A stretch of 64,000 nt of DNA, from positions 62,001-126,000 of the forward strand of contig NZ_JABGCH010000003.1 in assembly GCF_019799945.1 (NCBI RefSeq). The letters run 5' to 3'. Both the position numbers and the translations under genes were made by a program. Positions 50,851 through 60,059 of the stretch are shown piece after piece. Each line of letters opens with the position of its first letter. Positions within the stretch are counted from its first letter, which is position 1. Source of the DNA: Modestobacter marinus (lineage in GTDB: Bacteria; Actinomycetota; Actinomycetes; Mycobacteriales; Geodermatophilaceae). Below the pieces are notes generated by a model. The model was not told the origin of the DNA. It saw nothing but the letters and a program-made list of their open reading frames with translations, and did not search any database.

Positions 50851-51498
50851 TCAGGCGGTCGGCAGTGGCCCGGCGAGCGCGAGCGCGGTGTACGCGCCGA
50901 GGAGCAGGGCCGGCCCGAAGGCGACCGCGGTCCGCCAGCCGGCCCGGCCGGCGGCCATGAGGACCAGGGAGCCCAGCGCCCCGGCCACGAACCCGGCCAG
51001 CACCCCGACGACGAGCACGCCCCAGCCGGCCCAGCCCAGCAGCAGGCCGAGCAGCCCGAGCAGCTTCACGTCGCCGCGCCCGAGCCCGCCCGGCGCGACC
51101 AGCCGCGCGCCGGTGGCGAGCGCCAGCACGGCCGCCGCGGCGGCCGCGGCCCGGCCCGCCGCCGCCCACTCCCCGGTGACCAGGGCGTCGGCGAGCAGCG
51201 CTCCCGCGCCGACGGCGGCCGCGGGGAACGTGACCCGGTCGGGCAGCCGGTGGCAGATCAGGTCCACCCCGGCCAGCACCACCGCCGCACCGCCGAACCA
51301 GGCCAGCGCGACGGTCGCCGGACGCAGGCCGGTGAGCGCGGGCGCCGCGGCGAGGGCACCGGCCGCGACAGCAGCCGTGAGCAGCACCCGGCGGCGGGTG
51401 GGCCGGGCCGCGGGGTCCCGCTCGGCGAGGCGAACGGTCGCGGCCGCCAGACACGGGCCGAGCAGCAGGCCCACCAGGGCGCCGCCCAGGATCAGCAC
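50851..51498 (-). CDS. Prepilin peptidase, A24 family
   Basis: A 215-residue integral membrane aspartyl protease that would cut the leader of type IV prepilin-like proteins. The two catalytic Asp are in LAGVDLICHRLPDRVT and GRGDVKLLG (the GxGD motif). The N-terminal methylase domain of classical PilD is absent, as in the short Flp/Tad-type forms. No pilin or secretion ATPase gene is in the window. The start is GTG at 51498, 7 bases after aroE. Confidence 0.88.
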   Translation of the reverse strand: MLILGGALVGLLLGPCLAAATVRLAERDPAARPTRRRVLLTAAVAAGALAAAPALTGLRPATVALAWFGGAAVVLAGVDLICHRLPDRVTFPAAAVGAGALLADALVTGEWAAAGRAAAAAAAVLALATGARLVAPGGLGRGDVKLLGLLGLLLGWAGWGVLVVGVLAGFVAGALGSLVLMAAGRAGWRTAVAFGPALLLGAYTALALAGPLPTA

Positions 51499-51505
51499 GG
51501 TCGGG

Positions 51506-52297
51506 TCAGGCGTCGAGCGCGGCGCGCATGGCCCCGATCGGCGCCGGCAAGCCGGTCATCAGCTCCACCTGGGCGGTGGCCTGCCAGAACAGCACCTCGA
51601 GGCCGCTGATCACCGTGCCGCCGGACTGCTCCACCCGCTGCGCCAGCGGCGTAGGCCAGCCCGCGTACAGCACGTCGAGCACCGTCTGGCCGCGCCACCA
51701 GGCGAGGTCGGCCACGGCCGGCTGGCCCGCCACCGGCACGGTGCTGACCACCACCGGAGCGGTCAGCGTGCCGGTCCGGTCCAGTCGCTGCACGTCGGCG
51801 GACACACCGAGGGTGCCCAGCACCCGCAGCAGGTCGGCGGCCCGGGCCGGCTCGCGGACGACGACGTCGACCTGCCGGGCGCCCAGCGAGGCCAGCGCGA
51901 CCGCGGCGGCGGCGGCCGTTCCGCCGGCGCCGAGGACGGCCGCGTGCTCGATGGCGTCCACCCCGGCCAGCCGCAGCGCCAGCCCGACCCCGGTCACGTC
52001 GGTGTTCTCCGCCCGCCACCCGGCCGGCGTGCGCACCAGCGTGTTGGCCGCGTGCAGCAGCCGCGGCAGCTGGTCGACCTCGTCGGCCGCGTCGACCGCG
52101 GCCTGCTTGCACGGCATCGTCACCGAGAAGCCGCGCCACTCCGGGCCGAGGCCGGCCAGCAGCACCGGCAGGTCCTCGGCGCCGATGTCGAGGGCGTCGT
52201 AGGTCCAGTCGGTGAGCCCCAGGGCCGCGTACGCCGCGCGGTGCAGCAGCGGCGACAGCGAATGGGCGACCGGCCGGCCGAGGACGGCTGCCCTCAT
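51506..52297 (-). CDS. aroE: Shikimate dehydrogenase
   Basis: AroE reduces 3-dehydroshikimate with NADPH. The 263-residue protein shows LGRPVAHSLSPLLHRAAY, FSVTMPCKQAAV with the catalytic Lys, NTLVRT, ENTDVTG with the Asp and the cofactor loop VLGAGGTAAAAAVAL. The usual HVTMPHK motif has Cys in place of His. The ATG is at 52297. Confidence 0.95.
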   Translation of the reverse strand: MRAAVLGRPVAHSLSPLLHRAAYAALGLTDWTYDALDIGAEDLPVLLAGLGPEWRGFSVTMPCKQAAVDAADEVDQLPRLLHAANTLVRTPAGWRAENTDVTGVGLALRLAGVDAIEHAAVLGAGGTAAAAAVALASLGARQVDVVVREPARAADLLRVLGTLGVSADVQRLDRTGTLTAPVVVSTVPVAGQPAVADLAWWRGQTVLDVLYAGWPTPLAQRVEQSGGTVISGLEVLFWQATAQVELMTGLPAPIGAMRAALDA

Positions 52298-52328
52298 GGC
52301 CGGACCGGCCCGCTCGGTGGACGGTGCG

Positions 52329-54263
52329 TCAATTACCCGGGTTCTCCTGCAGCCACTGCTGGAACAGCAGGACGTTGCGCCCGTGCTCCTCGGCGGTGGC
52401 GGCGAAGCGCGTGTCCCCGGTGTCGGGGTCGACGACCACGAAGAACAGCCAGTCGCCCGGTGCGGGGTTCATGGTCGCGGCGACCGCGTCCCGGCCCGGG
52501 TTGCTGATGGCGCCCGGGGGCAGGCCCTCGTGGGCGTAGGTGTTGTACGGCGAGGGGTTGGCGCGGTCCTCGGCGGTGGTGGTGATCCCGCCCTTGCCGT
52601 TCGCGTAGTTCACCGTCGAGTCCATCTGCAGGCGCATGCCCTGGGCGATCCGGTTGTTGAGGACCTGGGCCACCTTGGCCATGTCCTCGACCGAGCTGGC
52701 CTCGGCCTGCACGATGCTGGCCTCGGTGATCACCGACAGCCGCCGCTCCACGGGCACCTGCAGCTCGTCGAGCATCGCGACGGTGCCGGAGACCATCTCC
52801 GTGAGCACGGAGACCGGCGTGTCGTCCGGGTCGACCTCGTAGGTGGCCGGGAAGAGGAAGCCCTCCAGCAGACCGTTGGCGTAGGGCGGCAGGCCCAGCG
52901 CGGCCGGGTCGGCCGCGGCGGCCTGCCACTCCTCCAGCGGGACGTCGGACCCGTCGGCCAGCCGCTGCAGCGTCTGGGCGACCGTCTGCCCCTCCGGGAT
53001 GGTGACCCGGGTGACCATCTTGGTGTCCGGGTGCAGCAGCAGGTCCAGCGCCGCCTGGCCGGACATCTGCAGTCGCATGTTGTAGACGCCCGGCTGGAGC
53101 CCGGTCGCCGAGGCGTTGGCCTCGGCGGCGTCCAGGAACGGCTCGGCGGAGGCGATCACGTCGGCCTCGACGAGCGTGCCGGCCACGGTGCGCAGCGAGT
53201 CGCCGTCGTTGACCCGGATCTCCACCTGACCGGTGCCCGCGCCGGAGTAGTCCTCGGCCATCGGGTTGATGGTCTGCCACAGCACCTTGCCGCCGAAGAG
53301 CGCCCCCAGCACGACGCCGGCGAGCACGAGCAGGGACAGCAGCACGGTGAGCGGGCGCCGCTTGCGCCGCCGGCCACCGCCGCCGCCACCGCTGCGCCCG
53401 CGGCGGCCACGGCCACCACCGCCGCCGCCGTGGTCGGTCGGGGGCTCATCGGGAGCGCCCTCGTCGACGATCATCTCGAGCCCACCGGTCTCGTCGAAGA
53501 CCCGGTGCTCACCGGTCCGGGGGCGGTCCTCGTCGTAGAACCGCTCGCCGTCCGGCTCCGGGGCGTGGTGGCGCTGCTCGGCGGCGCGCCGGGACGGCGT
53601 CCCGGGCAGCGCGACGCGGGGGTCGGTGGGCAGGTGACCGCCGTCGACGGCGGGGTGCACCTCGGTCGCGAGGTCGTCGGCGGACTCAGCGCGCCACGGG
53701 CCGGCTCCGGTGAGCCCGCCCAGGCTGCCGGCAGCCCACTCCGGGTCGGCGGGCCGACGCGCGCCGGAGCCGGCGGCAGGCCGGGGCCGGGAGGCGTCGT
53801 CGGGGAGGCGCGGCACAGGAGCACTCTGCCGGGTCGTCGGCCTGCCGTCGAGCGCGGGCAGCACAGGCCGGGCCGCGGACATCTCCGTCGTGCGCGGGGC
53901 GGTGACGAGCTGTGCGGCACCGGCGGCGCCTCGGTCATCGCCGCCCCACGGCCAGCCGGCCGGGGTGGCGGCCGCGGCGGCCGGGCCGCGGAGCACCCGC
54001 GGAGGCGCGGCGCGCTCGTCGTCCCGGCGGGGAGTCGGCAGGCCCGGACGCTCGGCCAGGCCGATCCCGCCGGCCGGCCGGGCCGGCGTCATGGCGGCAT
54101 CGGTGTCCGGCGCGCGACGACGGCCGCGCCGGACGGCGGTGTCGGACATCGGGTCGGCGTCGGTCCAGGCCGCGAGCAGCTCGGATGCAGGACGCCCGGC
54201 GCCGGTGTCGGCGTCGGGCTGGGAGTGGCGGCCGCGGGGGTGCGGCGAGGACGGGTCCGTCAC
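52329..54263 (-). CDS. mltG: Endolytic murein transglycosylase MltG
   Basis: MltG cleaves nascent peptidoglycan strands at the membrane. Of 644 residues, the first 315 are low-complexity Arg/Pro/Ala/Asp cytoplasmic sequence. One membrane segment follows (PLTVLLSLLVLAGVVLGAL), then the LysM-like and YceG domains. VITEASIVQAEASSVEDMA holds the catalytic Glu, and NYANGKGGITTTAEDRANPSPYNTY and GLPPGAISNPG are conserved. The GTG at 54263 overlaps the ruvX stop by 4 bases. The long disordered N-terminus is typical of actinobacteria. Confidence 0.94.
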   Translation of the reverse strand: MTDPSSPHPRGRHSQPDADTGAGRPASELLAAWTDADPMSDTAVRRGRRRAPDTDAAMTPARPAGGIGLAERPGLPTPRRDDERAAPPRVLRGPAAAAATPAGWPWGGDDRGAAGAAQLVTAPRTTEMSAARPVLPALDGRPTTRQSAPVPRLPDDASRPRPAAGSGARRPADPEWAAGSLGGLTGAGPWRAESADDLATEVHPAVDGGHLPTDPRVALPGTPSRRAAEQRHHAPEPDGERFYDEDRPRTGEHRVFDETGGLEMIVDEGAPDEPPTDHGGGGGGRGRRGRSGGGGGGRRRKRRPLTVLLSLLVLAGVVLGALFGGKVLWQTINPMAEDYSGAGTGQVEIRVNDGDSLRTVAGTLVEADVIASAEPFLDAAEANASATGLQPGVYNMRLQMSGQAALDLLLHPDTKMVTRVTIPEGQTVAQTLQRLADGSDVPLEEWQAAAADPAALGLPPYANGLLEGFLFPATYEVDPDDTPVSVLTEMVSGTVAMLDELQVPVERRLSVITEASIVQAEASSVEDMAKVAQVLNNRIAQGMRLQMDSTVNYANGKGGITTTAEDRANPSPYNTYAHEGLPPGAISNPGRDAVAATMNPAPGDWLFFVVVDPDTGDTRFAATAEEHGRNVLLFQQWLQENPGN

Positions 54264-54760
54264 GAGTGGCGCCCCTCGGAGTCGGGGCCAGCAGCAGGAC
54301 GTGCGTCGAGATGGCTCTGCAGGATGACCACGGCGGCAGCCTGATCGATCACCGAACGCTGCCGGCGAGCATCGATGCCCCCGGCGCGGAGGTGGCTCGC
54401 TGCGGTCACGGTGGAGAGCCTTTCGTCAACGAGATGCACCGGGACGTCCCCGATGCGGCTGGCCAGGGCCCGAGCGTATGCACTGGCATCTCTTGCCGAG
54501 GATCCTGACGCGCCGGACAGATGCATAGGCAAACCCACAACCACCTCGACCACATCGTGTGTCACAACTAGCCCAGCCAGCCGGTCCAGGTCGCTCTTGT
54601 CCTTCGCGCGACGGACCGTCTCCAGCGGACTGGCGAGGGTGCCGGTGGCATCGGAGAGCGCCACGCCGACCCGCACCTTGCCGACGTCGACGCCCATCCG
54701 GCGTCCGGGCTTCCAGCGGGCCTGCCCCTCGTCAGTGGCCACGCCCGGCGCCGTCCTCAC
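54260..54760 (-). CDS. ruvX: Putative pre-16S rRNA nuclease / Holliday junction resolvase RuvX
   Basis: YqgF/RuvX is an RNase H-fold nuclease linked to 16S rRNA 5' maturation. The 166-residue protein has MGVDVGKVRVGVALSD with the first catalytic Asp, VVVGLPMHLSGASG, HLVDERLSTVTA with the Glu, and the terminal IDQAAAVVILQ. The GTG at 54760 is chosen because GGAGGACG lies just before it, though this overlaps the preceding gene by 29 bases; GTG 54742 would overlap by 11. Confidence 0.92.
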   Translation of the reverse strand: MRTAPGVATDEGQARWKPGRRMGVDVGKVRVGVALSDATGTLASPLETVRRAKDKSDLDRLAGLVVTHDVVEVVVGLPMHLSGASGSSARDASAYARALASRIGDVPVHLVDERLSTVTAASHLRAGGIDARRQRSVIDQAAAVVILQSHLDARPAAGPDSEGRHS

Positions 54761-55049
54761 CGTCCTCCGCCCCGGACGGGCGGGCGGCGCGGCCGGGCAC
54801 CCGCGGCGGGTAGGCGCGGAGGTCCAGCACCCCCGTCTCGTCCGGTGCCGGCTTCCGGCGCGGCGTCGCCGGCTCGTCGGCCGGCGCGACCGGCGGGAGC
54901 GGGAACGGGACCGGATCGGTGTCGTGCACGGGTGCCGGGTCGCGGGCGGCGTCGTCGGCCGGCGCCGGCGCGGGCACCGGGGGGCGTCCGGACTGGGTGA
55001 CCGGCTCCTCCACCGGCCCGCTGCCGGGTCCGCCGGACGGGGTGCTCAC
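54732..55049 (-). CDS. Proline-rich hypothetical protein between alaS and ruvX
   Basis: A 105-residue low-complexity protein of Pro, Ala, Asp and Gly. The GTG at 55049 overlaps the alaS stop by 4 bases, and codon use stays GC3-rich to the stop at 54732. The only ordered-looking part is DETGVLDLRAYPPRVPG near the end. Such short proline-rich genes occur at this position in related genomes in my recollection; function unknown. Confidence 0.6.
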   Translation of the reverse strand: MSTPSGGPGSGPVEEPVTQSGRPPVPAPAPADDAARDPAPVHDTDPVPFPLPPVAPADEPATPRRKPAPDETGVLDLRAYPPRVPGRAARPSGAEDGEDGAGRGH

Positions 55050-57721
55050 GAGCCCGCCGCCCCGATCGCCTGCTCCGCGGCGGCCAGCGCCGCCGGGATC
55101 CCCGCCGGGTCGGTGCCCCCGCCCTGCGCCACGTCCGGCTTGCCGCCGCCCCGGCCACCGACCGGCCCGGCCGCGGCCTTGAGCAGGTCGTTGGCCGACA
55201 GGCCGCGCTGCTGCGCCGCCGGGGTGATCGCGGCGATCAGCGCGACCTTGCCGTCGGCGGCCGAGGCCAGGACGACGGCCGCCGGCTGCTCGCCGAGGCG
55301 CACTCGCACGTCCAGCGCCAGGCTGCGCAGGTCTCCCCCGGTCAGCCCGGCCGGCGACCCGGTGACCACGGCGACCCCCCCGACGTCCCTCGCCGCGGCG
55401 GCCAGCTCGCCGGCCGCGGCCACGGTCTGCTGCGCCCGGAGGTCGGCCAGCTCCCTGTCCGCGTCGCGCAGCCGGGTCAGCATGCCGCCGACCCGCTCGA
55501 CCAGCCCGTCCTGCGGCGTCTTGAGCAGGTCGGCGAGCTGGCGGACCAGGTCGCGCTCCCGGGCGAGGTAGCGGAAGCCCTCGAGGCCGACCGCCGCCTC
55601 GACCCGGCGCGCGCCCGAGCCGACCGAGCTCTCGCCGGTCAGCGCGAGGGTGCCGATCTGGGCGCTGCCGCGCACGTGGGTGCCACCGCACAGCTCCCGG
55701 GACCACTCGCCGCCGATCTCCACGACGCGCACCTGCTCGCCGTAGGTCTCGCCGAACAGCGCCAGGGCGCCGAACTCCCGCGCCTCGGGCAGCGTCATGT
55801 ACAGCGCGCGGACCCCGTGGTCGGCGCGCACCGCGGCGTTGGCGACGTCCTCGACGTCGATCCGCTGCCGCGGGGTGAGGGCGCCCTGCCAGGCGAAGTC
55901 CAGCCGCAGGTAGCCCGGCCGGTTGTAGGAGCCCGACTGCAGGGCCTGCGGTCCGAGCACCTGGCGCAGCGCGGCGTGCAGCACGTGGGTGCCGGAGTGG
56001 GCCTGGCACGCCGAGAGCCGCCACTCCCGGTCGACCTCCGCGGTCAGCTCGACGCCGGGCCGCAGCTCGCCCTCGAGCACGCGCACCTGGTGGGCGACCA
56101 GGCCCTTCACCGGGCGCTGGACGTCGATGACCTCGGCGCGGCCGCCGTCCCAGGTCAGCTCCCCCGCGTCGGCGACCTGACCGCCGGACTCGGCGTAGAA
56201 GGGGGTGCGGTCGAGCACCACCCGGCTGATCGTGCCGGGGCCGACGACCTGGTCGTCCTCGCGGTCGGACTCGTCGACGACCCCGAGCACCCGGGAGTCG
56301 GTGCGCAGGGTCTCGTAGGCGCGCCAGTCGGTGGGGCCGTACTCGGCGAGCAGCCGGCGGTAGGCGAGGACGTCGACCGACCCGGTGCGCTTGGCCCGCG
56401 CGTCGGCCCGGGCGCGGTCCCGTTGCTCCTTCATGAGGGCGCGGAAGCCCTCCTCGTCGACGGCCACGCCCTGCTCGGCGGCCATCTCGAGGGTGACATC
56501 GATCGGGAAACCGTAGGTGTCGTGCAGCGAGAACGCCTGCGCGCCGGACAGCGCCGCCGTCCCGGTCTGCTTGGCCTGGGACACCGCGGTGTCGAACAGC
56601 GCCGTCCCCGCGGTGAGGGTGCGCCGGAACGCCTCCTCCTCGGCGTAGGCGATGCCGGCGATCCGCGCGAAGTCGGTGGCGAGCTCGGGGTAGCTGGCGC
56701 TCATCGCGTCCCGGCTGACCGGCAGCAGCTCGGGCAGCGTTGCCTCGTCGACGCCCAGCAGCTTCATCGAGCGGACCGCGCGGCGCAGCAGCCGGCGGAG
56801 GATGTAGCCACGCCCCTCGTTGCCGGGGGTGACGCCGTCGCCGATGAGCATCAGCCCGCTGCGGACGTGGTCGGCCACCACCCGCAGCCGGACGTCGGTG
56901 TCGTGGTCGCGGCCGTAGGCGACCTCGGCGAGGTCGGCGGCCCGGCGCAGCACCGGGGCGACCTCGTCGATCTCGTACATGTTGTCGACGCCCTGCAGCA
57001 GGTAGGCCACCCGCTCCAGGCCCATGCCCGTGTCGATGTTCTTCTTCGGCAGCTCACCGAGGATCGGGAAGTCCTTGCCCTCCCCCGGCCCCCGCTCGTA
57101 CTGCATGAAGACGAGGTTCCAGATCTCCAGGAACCGGTCACCGGCGCGGTCGACGGCCGGGCCGCCGTCCGGCCCGAACTGCGTGCCGCGGTCGACGTAG
57201 ATCTCCGAGCAGGGGCCGGCCGGGCCGGGCGCGCCGGTCGACCAGTAGTTGTCCTCCATGCCCAGCCGCTGGATGCGGTCCTTGGGCAGGCCTGCGATGC
57301 GGTGCCAGGCGTCGGCGCCCTCGTCGTCGTCCAGGTAGACGGTGACCCAGATCTTCTCCGGGTCGAAGCCCAGTCCGCCGTCGGCGACCGATCCGGTCAC
57401 CAGCTCCCAGGCGTACTGGATCGCCCCCTCCTTGAAGTAGTCACCGAAGGAGAAGTTGCCGTTCATCTGGAAGAACGTGCCGTGCCGGGTGGTCTTACCG
57501 ACCTCCTCGATGTCGAGGGTGCGGACGCACTTCTGCACGCTGGTGGCCCGCGGGTACGGCGCGGGCTCCCGGCCGGTCAGGTACGGGATGAACGGCACCA
57601 TGCCGGCGACGGTGAACAGCAGGGAGGGGTCCGGCGAGACCAGCGAGGCGCTGGGGACGACGGTGTGACCGCGCTGCTCGAAGTGCTCGAGGAAGCGGCG
57701 GCGGATCTCGGCGGTCTGCAT
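55046..57721 (-). CDS. alaS: Alanyl-tRNA synthetase
   Basis: AlaS charges tRNA-Ala and edits Ser/Gly mischarging. At 891 residues it is complete. The N-terminal class II core has RRRFLEHFEQRGHTVVPSASL and FFQMNGNFSFGDYFKEGAI; the editing domain has HSGTHVLHAAL and CGGTHVRG with zinc ligands; the C-Ala domain ends in GGRGGGKPDVAQGGG. The ATG is at 57721. Confidence 0.97.
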   Translation of the reverse strand: MQTAEIRRRFLEHFEQRGHTVVPSASLVSPDPSLLFTVAGMVPFIPYLTGREPAPYPRATSVQKCVRTLDIEEVGKTTRHGTFFQMNGNFSFGDYFKEGAIQYAWELVTGSVADGGLGFDPEKIWVTVYLDDDEGADAWHRIAGLPKDRIQRLGMEDNYWSTGAPGPAGPCSEIYVDRGTQFGPDGGPAVDRAGDRFLEIWNLVFMQYERGPGEGKDFPILGELPKKNIDTGMGLERVAYLLQGVDNMYEIDEVAPVLRRAADLAEVAYGRDHDTDVRLRVVADHVRSGLMLIGDGVTPGNEGRGYILRRLLRRAVRSMKLLGVDEATLPELLPVSRDAMSASYPELATDFARIAGIAYAEEEAFRRTLTAGTALFDTAVSQAKQTGTAALSGAQAFSLHDTYGFPIDVTLEMAAEQGVAVDEEGFRALMKEQRDRARADARAKRTGSVDVLAYRRLLAEYGPTDWRAYETLRTDSRVLGVVDESDREDDQVVGPGTISRVVLDRTPFYAESGGQVADAGELTWDGGRAEVIDVQRPVKGLVAHQVRVLEGELRPGVELTAEVDREWRLSACQAHSGTHVLHAALRQVLGPQALQSGSYNRPGYLRLDFAWQGALTPRQRIDVEDVANAAVRADHGVRALYMTLPEAREFGALALFGETYGEQVRVVEIGGEWSRELCGGTHVRGSAQIGTLALTGESSVGSGARRVEAAVGLEGFRYLARERDLVRQLADLLKTPQDGLVERVGGMLTRLRDADRELADLRAQQTVAAAGELAAAARDVGGVAVVTGSPAGLTGGDLRSLALDVRVRLGEQPAAVVLASAADGKVALIAAITPAAQQRGLSANDLLKAAAGPVGGRGGGKPDVAQGGGTDPAGIPAALAAAEQAIGAAGS

Positions 57722-57783
57722 GCGGTGGGTCTCGGTTCTCCAGCCAGCGGGTGCTGCCCGGCTCGGGCAGCGGGGGTGGGGGC

Positions 57784-58071
57784 TCAGCTGTCCGCGGCGT
57801 GGGCGCCGCGGCGGATGGGCAGGGCTGCCTGCGAGCGGTCGGGCAGCGGGGCGTCCAGGCCGGTGCCGGCGCGCAGCTCCGCCTCGCGCTCGGCCATCCC
57901 GGCGCGGACCTCGGCGCCGAAGTCGCCGATCGCGGCCGCCAGCTCGCGGAGCCCGTCGGCGAGGTTGGCGGCCATGCTCTGCGGGGTCAGCTTGTCCGCG
58001 GCCTGCGACAGCTTGCGCACCACCAGGGCGCCGATCGTGATGCCCATGGCGAGCCAGAACAGCCGGCGCAT
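57784..58071 (-). CDS. DUF6167 family small membrane protein
   Basis: A 95-residue protein with one N-terminal membrane segment (MRRLFWLAMGITIGALVV) followed by a helical cytoplasmic part (LSQAADKLTPQSMAANLADG). It fits DUF6167, an actinobacterial family regularly placed between DUF948 and alaS. The ATG at 58071 shares one base with the DUF948 stop (TGATG). Confidence 0.75.
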   Translation of the reverse strand: MRRLFWLAMGITIGALVVRKLSQAADKLTPQSMAANLADGLRELAAAIGDFGAEVRAGMAEREAELRAGTGLDAPLPDRSQAALPIRRGAHAADS

Positions 58072-58496
58072 CAGGCGGCCCGCCGGCCGGCGCGCCGCGC
58101 CCGCCGCTCGTCCTTGGCCGCCCGCTCGGCGTCGGCCAGGGCCTGCCCCTCGCGCTTCTTCTTTGCGGCGCTGCGCACGCCGTAGCTGAAGGCGGCGACC
58201 TTGATCAGCGGGCTGCCGAGGGTGGCGGCGAAGACGCTGGTCAGCGCGGCCACGTTGCTCGACACGTTGGCGGCGTTGCCGGTGATGTCGTCGACCCGCT
58301 CGAGGTTGGCGTTGACGTGGGTGACCGTCGTCGACGCCTGGCTCAGGATCGGCTGGCTCTGCTCACGGACCTGGCGGATGGTGAGCGTGGCCTCGTCCAG
58401 CGTCCGCCCCAGCTTGAGCAGCGGCACCGCCAGGAAGAGGACCAGCAGCACCACGGCCACGGCTGCGATCAGCCCGGCCCACTCTCCTGCGGACAC
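58071..58496 (-). CDS. DUF948 domain-containing membrane protein
   Basis: A 141-residue protein with an N-terminal membrane anchor (LIAAVAVVLLVLFLAVPLLKL), a coiled-coil-like helical region (LDEATLTIRQVREQSQPIL) and a basic tail (KKKREGQALADAERAAKDERR). It matches DUF948 and is coupled to the DUF6167 gene. The GTG start is at 58496. Function unknown; a structural membrane role is likely. Confidence 0.82.
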   Translation of the reverse strand: MSAGEWAGLIAAVAVVLLVLFLAVPLLKLGRTLDEATLTIRQVREQSQPILSQASTTVTHVNANLERVDDITGNAANVSSNVAALTSVFAATLGSPLIKVAAFSYGVRSAAKKKREGQALADAERAAKDERRARRAGRRAA

Positions 58497-58612
58497 CCGT
58501 GCACTCCTCTGGTCGCCGATCGACGTCGTCTCGTCCGGACGGCGTCCCCGTCGCCCGGTGGGGCAACCCTAGCCGCGCGGGCCGACGGTCGTGCTCCGCG
58601 GACGGGACGGCC

Positions 58613-59944
58613 TCAGCCCCGGCGCCGGATGATCGCCCGCAACTTGGCCAGCCGGGCGGCGATCTGCGCCTCCACGCCCCGGCCGGTGGGCCGGTAGTAG
58701 TCGCGGCCGACCAGGGCGTCCGGCGGGTACTGCTGTGGGACGACGCCGTCGGGATGGGCGTGCGGGTACACGTACGTCTTGCCGTGGCCGAGCTTCTTCG
58801 CGCCGGCGTAGTGCGCGTCGCGCAACCCCGACGGCACCGGGCCGGCCAGTCCGGCCCGCACGTCGGCGACGGACTCGCCCATGGCCACGGTGACGGCGTT
58901 GGACTTCGGGGCGGTGGCCAGGTGGACGACGGCCTGGGCGAGCGGGAAGTGCCCCTCGGGCATGCCGATGAAGGCGACGGCATCGGCGGCGGCGACCGCG
59001 GTGAGCAGCGCGGTCGGGTCGGCCATGCCGATGTCCTCGCTGGCGGAGATGACCAGGCGCCGGGCGATGAACCGGGGGTCCTCCCCCGCCTCGACCATGC
59101 GGGCCAGGTAGTGCAGCGCCGCGTCGACGTCGCTGCCCCGGATCGACTTGATCAGCGCGCTGGCGATGTCGTAGTGCTGGTCGCCGGAGCGGTCGTAGCG
59201 CACCGCTGCCTGGGCGACCGCCGTCTCCAGGGTCGGCAGGTCGATCTCGGTCACCCCCGTGGCCAGCGCGGCGCCTGCGCCGGACTCCAGCGCGGTCAGC
59301 GCCTTGCGCCCGTCCCCCCCGGCGATGCGGACCAGGTGCTCCTCGGCCTCGGCGTTCAGCGTCACCGCGCCGTCCAGGCCGCGGTCGCTGGTGAGCGCCC
59401 GGCGCAGCAGCGTGCGGACGTCGTCGTCGGACAGCGGCTGCAGCGCCAGCACCAGGCTGCGCGAGAGCAGCGGGCTGACCACCGAGAAGAAGGGGTTCTC
59501 GGTGGTCGCCGCGATCAAGCTGACGATCCGGTCCTCGACCGCGGACAGCAGGGAGTCCTGCTGGGTCTTGGAGAACCGGTGCACCTCGTCGATGAACAGC
59601 ACGGTGCGCCGGCCGGCCATGGTCAGCTCGCGCTTGGCGGAGGTGATGACGGCGCGCACCTCCTTGACCCCGGAGTCCAGCGCCGACAGCTGCACGAACT
59701 GCCGCTTGGTGGCCAGCGAGATGACGTGCGCGAGCGTCGTCTTGCCGGTGCCGGGCGGACCGTGGAGGACCAGCGACATCGGCTCGTCGGCCTCGACCAG
59801 CCGGCGCAGCGGGGCCCGCGGGCCGAGCAGGTGCTGCTGCCCGACGACCTCGTCCAGCGACCGCGGGCGCATCCGCACCGCCAGGGGGGCGCCCGGGTCG
59901 AACGACGGCGCCTCCTCGGCCGGCGGGTCGAACAGCGAGCTCAT
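58613..59944 (-). CDS. rarA: Replication-associated recombination protein RarA (AAA ATPase)
   Basis: RarA/MgsA acts at stalled replication forks. The 443-residue AAA protein has [21 protein letters not shown], Walker [15 protein letters not shown], Walker [19 protein letters not shown], sensor 1 [11 protein letters not shown] and the arginine finger region SRSLVLAL. The C-terminal MgsA domain includes [17 protein letters not shown] and [13 protein letters not shown]. The ATG is at 59944, 8 bases after repeat copy D. Confidence 0.95.
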   Translation of the reverse strand: MSSLFDPPAEEAPSFDPGAPLAVRMRPRSLDEVVGQQHLLGPRAPLRRLVEADEPMSLVLHGPPGTGKTTLAHVISLATKRQFVQLSALDSGVKEVRAVITSAKRELTMAGRRTVLFIDEVHRFSKTQQDSLLSAVEDRIVSLIAATTENPFFSVVSPLLSRSLVLALQPLSDDDVRTLLRRALTSDRGLDGAVTLNAEAEEHLVRIAGGDGRKALTALESGAGAALATGVTEIDLPTLETAVAQAAVRYDRSGDQHYDIASALIKSIRGSDVDAALHYLARMVEAGEDPRFIARRLVISASEDIGMADPTALLTAVAAADAVAFIGMPEGHFPLAQAVVHLATAPKSNAVTVAMGESVADVRAGLAGPVPSGLRDAHYAGAKKLGHGKTYVYPHAHPDGVVPQQYPPDALVGRDYYRPTGRGVEAQIAARLAKLRAIIRRRG

Positions 59945-59952
59945 CGCGTCCC

Positions 59953-60026
59953 CGGCTCGCTCCCGCGGTGCGCTCCGCTCCTCGCTCGTCCCTCGCTGCG
60001 ATGCTCACGCACCTGTCCGCTCACGG
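59953..60026 (-). repeat. Intergenic element, diverged copy D (upstream of rarA)
   Basis: On the minus strand it shares GTGAGCATCGCAG and GAGCGAGGAGCGGAGCG with copies A-C and ends 8 bases before the rarA ATG. Here no gene end lies on the other side, since the aldo/keto reductase is divergent. So the element tracks start codons rather than stop codons. Confidence 0.6.
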
Positions 60027-60059
60027 TTCCCGACGCTACCCGCGGGGCACGACGATCCC

